From: Pseudomonadota bacterium
GTDB taxonomy: Bacteria > Pseudomonadota > Gammaproteobacteria > Burkholderiales > Rhodocyclaceae
Assembly (NCBI GenBank): GCA_029780075.1
Contig: JAKOZI010000111.1
Coordinates: 1 to 37,062 of the forward strand
Reading direction: 5' to 3'
DNA length: 37,062 bases
Position numbers and translations under genes: made by a program. Positions 33,695 to 37,062 of this stretch are shown piece after piece (the stretch's first letter is position 1; each line of letters starts with the position of its first letter). Below the pieces are notes generated by a model, which saw only the letters and a list, made by a program, of their open reading frames with translations, ran no database searches and was not told the origin of the DNA.

Positions 33695-35149
33695 ACCCCG
33701 CAATCCGGCAGCGACGTCCCGGAATGAGGCCAATGCGGCTTCCAGGTGCTCAATGATCTCCTGCTGCAGGACTTCCGGCGGCGGCAGATCGTCGAGATTG
33801 TCCAGGCTGTCGTCCTTGAGCCAGAAGATGTCCAGACTGGCCTTGTCACGGGCCATCAAGTCGTCGTAGCTGAAGAACCTGAAACGTTCGCTGGCGACGC
33901 GCTCGTGGCGGTTGTCCGGGTTGTAGCAGGTGATGAAATCCTGCAGGTCGTCCAGCTTGAGCGTGCGCGTCTTCAGCGTGAAATGCCTGTTGGTGCGCAG
34001 GTCGTAGAACCAGAGCCCCCTGGTGTGGATCTGCCCGTCCTTGGGCCTGGCGTCGAAGAACACCACGTTCGCCTTCACGCCCTGCGCATAGAAGATGCCG
34101 GTCGGCAGCCGCAGCACGGTGTGCACATCGCAGTTCTCCAGCAGCTTGCGACGGATCTTCTCGCCGGCACCCCCTTCAAACAGCACGTTGTCCGGCAAGA
34201 CCACCGCTGCTTTGCCATCCACCTTCAACATGCTGACGATGTGCTGCAGAAAGTTGAGCTGCTTGTTCGACGTGGTTTCCCAAAAGTCCTGCCGCTCGTA
34301 AGTCAGCGCCTCCTTGTCTTCCTCACCCCCTTCGTTGGTGATGGTCATGCTGCTCTTTTTGCCGAAGGGTGGGTTGGCCAGCACGTAGTCCACCTTGCGC
34401 CTGGGCTCGGTGATCAAGGCATCGGAGCGCTCAACCGAAGGCTCGCCGTCCAGCTCGCCGATGTTGTGCAGGAACAGGTTCATCAAGCACATGCGACGGG
34501 TGTTCGGCACGATCTCGTTGCCGTGGAAGGTCCGGTCGCGCAGGAACTCTTTCTGGCGCTTGTCCAGCCTGGCGCCGGGGCGAGTCAGCCAGTTGTAGGC
34601 GCCGAGGAAGAAGCCGCCCGTGCCGCAGGCCGGGTCGGCAATCGTCTTCATCGGCTCGGGCCGCACGCAGGACACCATCGCCTCGATCAGCGCGCGCGGC
34701 GTGAAGTACTGGCCGGCGCCGCTCTTGGTGTCTTCAGCGTTCTTCTGCAGCAGGCCTTCGTACAGATCGCCCTTGGTGTCGGCATCGAGGCTGATCCAGC
34801 GCTCCGCATCAATCAGCTGCACCAGGCGCGAGAGCTTGGCCGGGTCCTGGATCTTGTTCTGGGCCTTGAAGAATATGGCGCCCAGCATCCCTGGCTCCTG
34901 ACCCAGCTTGTGCAGCGTCGCCAGGTAGTGCGCCTCCAGCGGCTCGCCCACCCTGGAGGTCAGGCTGGCCCAGTCATGGCCCTTGGGGATGTGCGTGTCA
35001 CGGTTGTACGGTTCCTGTGCGTATTCGTGTGCCAGCTTCAGGAATAGCAGGTAGGTCAGCTGCTCGAGGTAGTCGCCGTAGCCCACGCCGTCGTCGCGCA
35101 GGGTGTGACAGAAGTTCCAGACTTTCTGGACGAGGGAAGAGGTGTTCAT
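33689..35149 (-). CDS. hsdM: type I restriction-modification DNA methyltransferase subunit
   Basis: A 486-residue N6-adenine methyltransferase subunit of a type I restriction system. The N-terminal HsdM helical domain (about 5-130, VQKVWNFCHTLRDDGVGYGDYLEQL) leads into KSGAGQYFTPRALIEAM. The SAM-binding motif I is DPACGTGGFF (172-181) and the catalytic motif IV is NPPFG (259-263). The C-terminus ends in a helical tail for contact with HsdS. The ATG at 35149 overlaps the stop of the upstream nuclease gene by ATGA. An open stretch further upstream in this frame is inside that gene and is ignored. HsdR is not in the window and may lie beyond the IS. Confidence 0.95.
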   Translation of the reverse strand: MNTSSLVQKVWNFCHTLRDDGVGYGDYLEQLTYLLFLKLAHEYAQEPYNRDTHIPKGHDWASLTSRVGEPLEAHYLATLHKLGQEPGMLGAIFFKAQNKIQDPAKLSRLVQLIDAERWISLDADTKGDLYEGLLQKNAEDTKSGAGQYFTPRALIEAMVSCVRPEPMKTIADPACGTGGFFLGAYNWLTRPGARLDKRQKEFLRDRTFHGNEIVPNTRRMCLMNLFLHNIGELDGEPSVERSDALITEPRRKVDYVLANPPFGKKSSMTITNEGGEEDKEALTYERQDFWETTSNKQLNFLQHIVSMLKVDGKAAVVLPDNVLFEGGAGEKIRRKLLENCDVHTVLRLPTGIFYAQGVKANVVFFDARPKDGQIHTRGLWFYDLRTNRHFTLKTRTLKLDDLQDFITCYNPDNRHERVASERFRFFSYDDLMARDKASLDIFWLKDDSLDNLDDLPPPEVLQQEIIEHLEAALASFRDVAAGLRGQ

Positions 35150-36246
35150 GTCGGTTCCTGGGCAGGCGCAGCACCGGGTGGGCTGAGTTCTGCCTCGATG
35201 GCTTCGATGCTGGGCAGCGCACTCTGCAGGCTGGCCGGCAGGGCGCGGGTGAGTTCGTAGCTGGCAATGCCAATCGGTTTGTCGATGCCGCGCAGCGCGT
35301 ACTCGGCCAGCACGCTGTCCTTGTTCTGGCACAGCATCAGCCCGATGGTGGGTGCATCGCTGGCGTGGCGCAGCGTGTCGTCCACCACGTTGCAGTAGAA
35401 GTTGAGCTTGCCCGCGTACTCGGGCTTGAAGTCGCCGCGCTTGAGCTCGATGACGACAAAGGCACGCAGCTTCAGGTGGTAGAACAGCAGGTCGATGTAG
35501 AAATCGCTGTCACCCACCATCAGCGGGTATTGCCGCCCCACGAAGGCGAAACCCTGGCCCAGCTCCAGCAGAAAGCGCTCCACGTGGCGCACCAGGCCGG
35601 TTTCGAGTTCGCGTTCGTGGAAGCCCGCCTCCAGCGTGAGGAAGTCGAACACATACGGATCCTTGAGCACCTGGCTGGCCAGATCGGATTGCGGGGACGG
35701 CAGGCGCTCTGCAAAATTGGTGATGGCCGCACCCTGGCGCAGGTGGGCTGCGGTGTCGATCTGCATCTTCAGCACATTGCGGCTCCAGCCATGGGCCAGC
35801 GTCTGGCCTGCGTACCAGGCGCGCGTGCCTTCATCCTTCACCGCCTGCAGCAGCAGCATGTTGTGCGCCCAGGGCAATTGCGCAACCAGCGGTTGCAGCA
35901 AAAGGGCGACGGCGGTCCCGGCCAGTTGTGCAACCGGCGGTTGCACAAAGTCGCCACCCGGCTCAAGCAACTGCGGATAGGCCCGGAAGAACTGCAGCAT
36001 CAGCCGGATGTTGCGCTCCGAGAAGCCCTTCACCTCCGGCAGCTCGTTGGCCAGGTCACGCGCCAGCCGGGGGATCACCGCCGCCCCCCAGCCCTCCTCG
36101 GCCTGCCTGCGGTCCAGCAGTTGGCCCACCTGCCAGTACAAGCGGATCAGCTCGCTGTTGGCCGCGAAGGCGGCGCGCAGTTGGGCCGTCTGGATGCGGC
36201 CTTTGACATCGAGCAGCAGTTGCGCGTAGTCGATGGGCAGGCTCAT
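35146..36246 (-). CDS. DUF1016 / YhcG-type PD-(D/E)XK nuclease
   Basis: A 366-residue protein of the DUF1016 family. An N-terminal helical domain (1-95, LIRLYWQVGQLLDRRQ and GFSERNIRLMLQFFRAYP) precedes VAQLPWAHN and WYAGQTLAHGWSRNVL. The C-terminal PD-(D/E)XK nuclease core shows FYIDLLFYHLKLRAFVVIELKRGDF, with Asp252, Glu267 and Lys269. Such genes are common inside type I restriction operons, but their role there is not settled. Here it is fused into the operon by ATGA overlaps on both sides (hsdS before, hsdM after). Residues about 99-125 carry a duplicated QP-VAQL unit created by a palindromic DNA repeat. Confidence 0.9.
   Translation of the reverse strand: MSLPIDYAQLLLDVKGRIQTAQLRAAFAANSELIRLYWQVGQLLDRRQAEEGWGAAVIPRLARDLANELPEVKGFSERNIRLMLQFFRAYPQLLEPGGDFVQPPVAQLAGTAVALLLQPLVAQLPWAHNMLLLQAVKDEGTRAWYAGQTLAHGWSRNVLKMQIDTAAHLRQGAAITNFAERLPSPQSDLASQVLKDPYVFDFLTLEAGFHERELETGLVRHVERFLLELGQGFAFVGRQYPLMVGDSDFYIDLLFYHLKLRAFVVIELKRGDFKPEYAGKLNFYCNVVDDTLRHASDAPTIGLMLCQNKDSVLAEYALRGIDKPIGIASYELTRALPASLQSALPSIEAIEAELSPPGAAPAQEPT
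35878..35948. repeat. duplicated palindromic unit inside the DUF1016 gene
   Basis: The unit at 35926-35948 is a perfect palindrome, arms TTGTGCAACC and GGTTGCACAA around GGC. A second, slightly degraded copy lies at 35878-35901 (TTGCGCAACC, AGC, GGTTGCAGCAA). The period of 48 bases is exactly 16 codons, so the reading frame is kept and the peptide motif QP-VAQL appears twice. Confidence 0.7.
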
Positions 36247-36860
36247 GCGGTCTCCGTGGCCTGGCGGCCACGCGGTTTCTTCTCCGCATCGCGCGCCGCC
36301 CGCTCGGCGCGGATACGCGCCAGCAACACGCTGGCGGGTTCGTCGTTCGGGTCTTGCGCCACCAGTTGGCCGGCGAAGGCGGCGCGGAGGATGTTTTGGC
36401 GTTGGGCGGTGGATTGTTTGCGCGAGATCTCGATGGCTATTTCTTGCTCGGAGATCGCGTCGAGCATCTGATTAGCCAAGCGAACAATTTCTTCCATTTC
36501 GTCCAAGGGCGCCAATGGAAACAAGATTCGCTCAACGATCGACTTGTTCAATGCGGGCTGATTGTTCCCGCTACTTCCACGCCGAGTTTCCTCATACTGT
36601 GACCAAAGCCAGAAGTAGACGTACTCGGGTGGCACCCCCGCTTCGCTGGCCCATATTGCTGCGCAGTTCTGATTGTTTGCTGCTTCAACATCGAGAATTG
36701 CGACCTGACCACGTGTCTTTCCCTCGCCAATCATGCCAAGTAAAACACTGCCAACAGGATTGATCTGCGTGCTGCTGTCGTTGAGCCCATCCTGAGTGAT
36801 CATTTCCTTGGTGGTCGAAATGCGTGAGAACCTCACTTCTCCGGAGCTTACCCATGGGAT
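36243..36860 (-). pseudogene. hsdS: hsdS specificity subunit, 5' part removed by IS insertion
   Basis: The remaining 205 codons encode the second target-recognition domain (IPWVSSGEVRFSRISTT to NKSIVERILFPLAPLDEMEEI) and the C-terminal conserved helix with the classic HsdS ending (RQNILRAAFAGQLVAQDPNDEPASVLLARIRAERAA, given here in pieces as positions 36243-36420). A whole HsdS has 400 or more residues with two recognition domains. Upstream of IPWVSSGEV the frame runs into the left end of an IS3-family element and loses HsdS similarity. Its stop overlaps the DUF1016 start by ATGA. Unless the 5' half is retained past the IS in a split form, specificity is lost. Confidence 0.85.
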
Positions 36861-37062
36861 TGTATAGTGGTCCCAGGATTTGAGACAGTGGTTTAAGCTA
36901 GGCGCTGTCATAGGGAACGAGAAGCGATGAGCGAAGTGAAGACGCGGAAGGTACACACCCCGGAGTTCAAGGCGAAGGTAGGCCTGGAGGCCTTGCGAGG
37001 GGTGAAGACGATCAATGAGATTGGCCAGGAACACGGGGTTCATCCGGTCCAGGTGGGGCAGT
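36861..37062 (+). mobile_element. left end of an IS3-family insertion sequence
   Basis: HsdS coding similarity stops at 36860 and the sequence from TGTATAGTGGTCCCAG onward leads into an IS3-type orfA in the opposite orientation. I place the left end at 36861, at the codon boundary; the exact inverted repeat cannot be confirmed because the right end is outside the window. The element continues past 37062. Confidence 0.75.
36927..37062 (+). CDS. IS3-family transposase OrfA, N-terminal part
   Basis: Forty-five codons are visible before the window ends. The product starts MSEVKTRKVHTPEFKAKVGL and continues EALRGVKTINEIGQEHGVHP. This is the N-terminal helix-turn-helix of IS3-family OrfA proteins, which binds the IS ends; OrfA is normally joined to the OrfB integrase domain by -1 frameshifting. 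The ATG at 36927 follows GGGAACGAGAAG. The rest of orfA and all of orfB lie outside the window. Confidence 0.9.
   Translation, partial: MSEVKTRKVHTPEFKAKVGLEALRGVKTINEIGQEHGVHPVQVGQ

Noticed and set aside
35577-35590. Another CACGTG-centred sequence, CTCCACGTGGCG, considered as a third parS
   Set aside because: The flanks do not match the GTTTC/GAAAC arms and it lies inside a coding region.
33746-36471. Long plus-strand open frames opposite hsdM and the DUF1016 gene
   Set aside because: The minus-strand proteins have clear catalytic motifs. The plus-strand products are Val/Gln/Leu-rich shadows without domains.
36861-37043. Minus-strand extension of hsdS to an ATG at 37043
   Set aside because: This part lies inside the IS3-family element and opposite its transposase; HsdS similarity ends at 36860.

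Overview
The window is a GC-rich piece of a betaproteobacterial chromosome. Gene content, gene order and protein sequences resemble Rhodocyclales of the Dechloromonas / Candidatus Accumulibacter type. That placement is inferred from family recognition and remembered gene order, not from a search. Evidence includes a petABC-sspAB block, the betaproteobacterial DUF1840 and Smg families, and the LysM-dprA / def-fmt-htpX-rsmB-DUF4390-ntrYX-trkAH-hemE-priA order. In other proteobacteria such as Pseudomonas, the dprA/def/fmt/rsmB/trkA cluster lies close to the replication origin.

Layout. Positions 1-4.1 kb hold an unidentified gene tail, the cytochrome bc1 operon petABC behind a perfect TATAAT box, a terminator-like hairpin, and sspA-sspB. 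Positions 4.1-6.3 kb hold a DUF1840 gene (minus), rsuA and an oxyR with both redox cysteines. Positions 6.5-12 kb hold a minus-strand cluster read LysM protein, dprA, smg, topB. Positions 12.2-14.5 kb hold def-fmt-htpX. An S1/P1-type secreted nuclease (minus) follows, then a long plus-strand series: rsmB, DUF4390, an NtrY/NtrX-like two-component pair, trkA, trkH, hemE, priA and an exopolyphosphatase gene. That ppx gene carries a one-base frameshift as given. A conserved-looking exported protein of unknown function follows it. Positions 30.6-33.4 kb hold a tightly packed minus-strand operon of a fructokinase-type ROK kinase, a YiiM-type MOSC protein and an MFS transporter. Positions 33.7-37 kb are accessory DNA: a type I restriction-modification operon (hsdS, a DUF1016 PD-(D/E)XK nuclease, hsdM) whose hsdS is cut by an IS3-family element running off the window end.

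Structure outside the genes. Two parS-type ParB sites (6509-6524 and 14538-14553) lie 8.0 kb apart, each in a gap between convergent genes. This fits a chromosome-partition region near oriC. The hemE-priA region carries two good DnaA boxes, two successive hairpins and a small reading frame behind an unusually strong Shine-Dalgarno sequence. The DUF1016 gene contains a 48-bp-period repeat whose unit is a 10-bp-arm palindrome. The ppx frameshift, the parS pair, the hemE-priA leader and the disrupted restriction system are the points most worth checking. I found no CRISPR array, tRNA or rRNA gene, and no clearly new multi-gene system.
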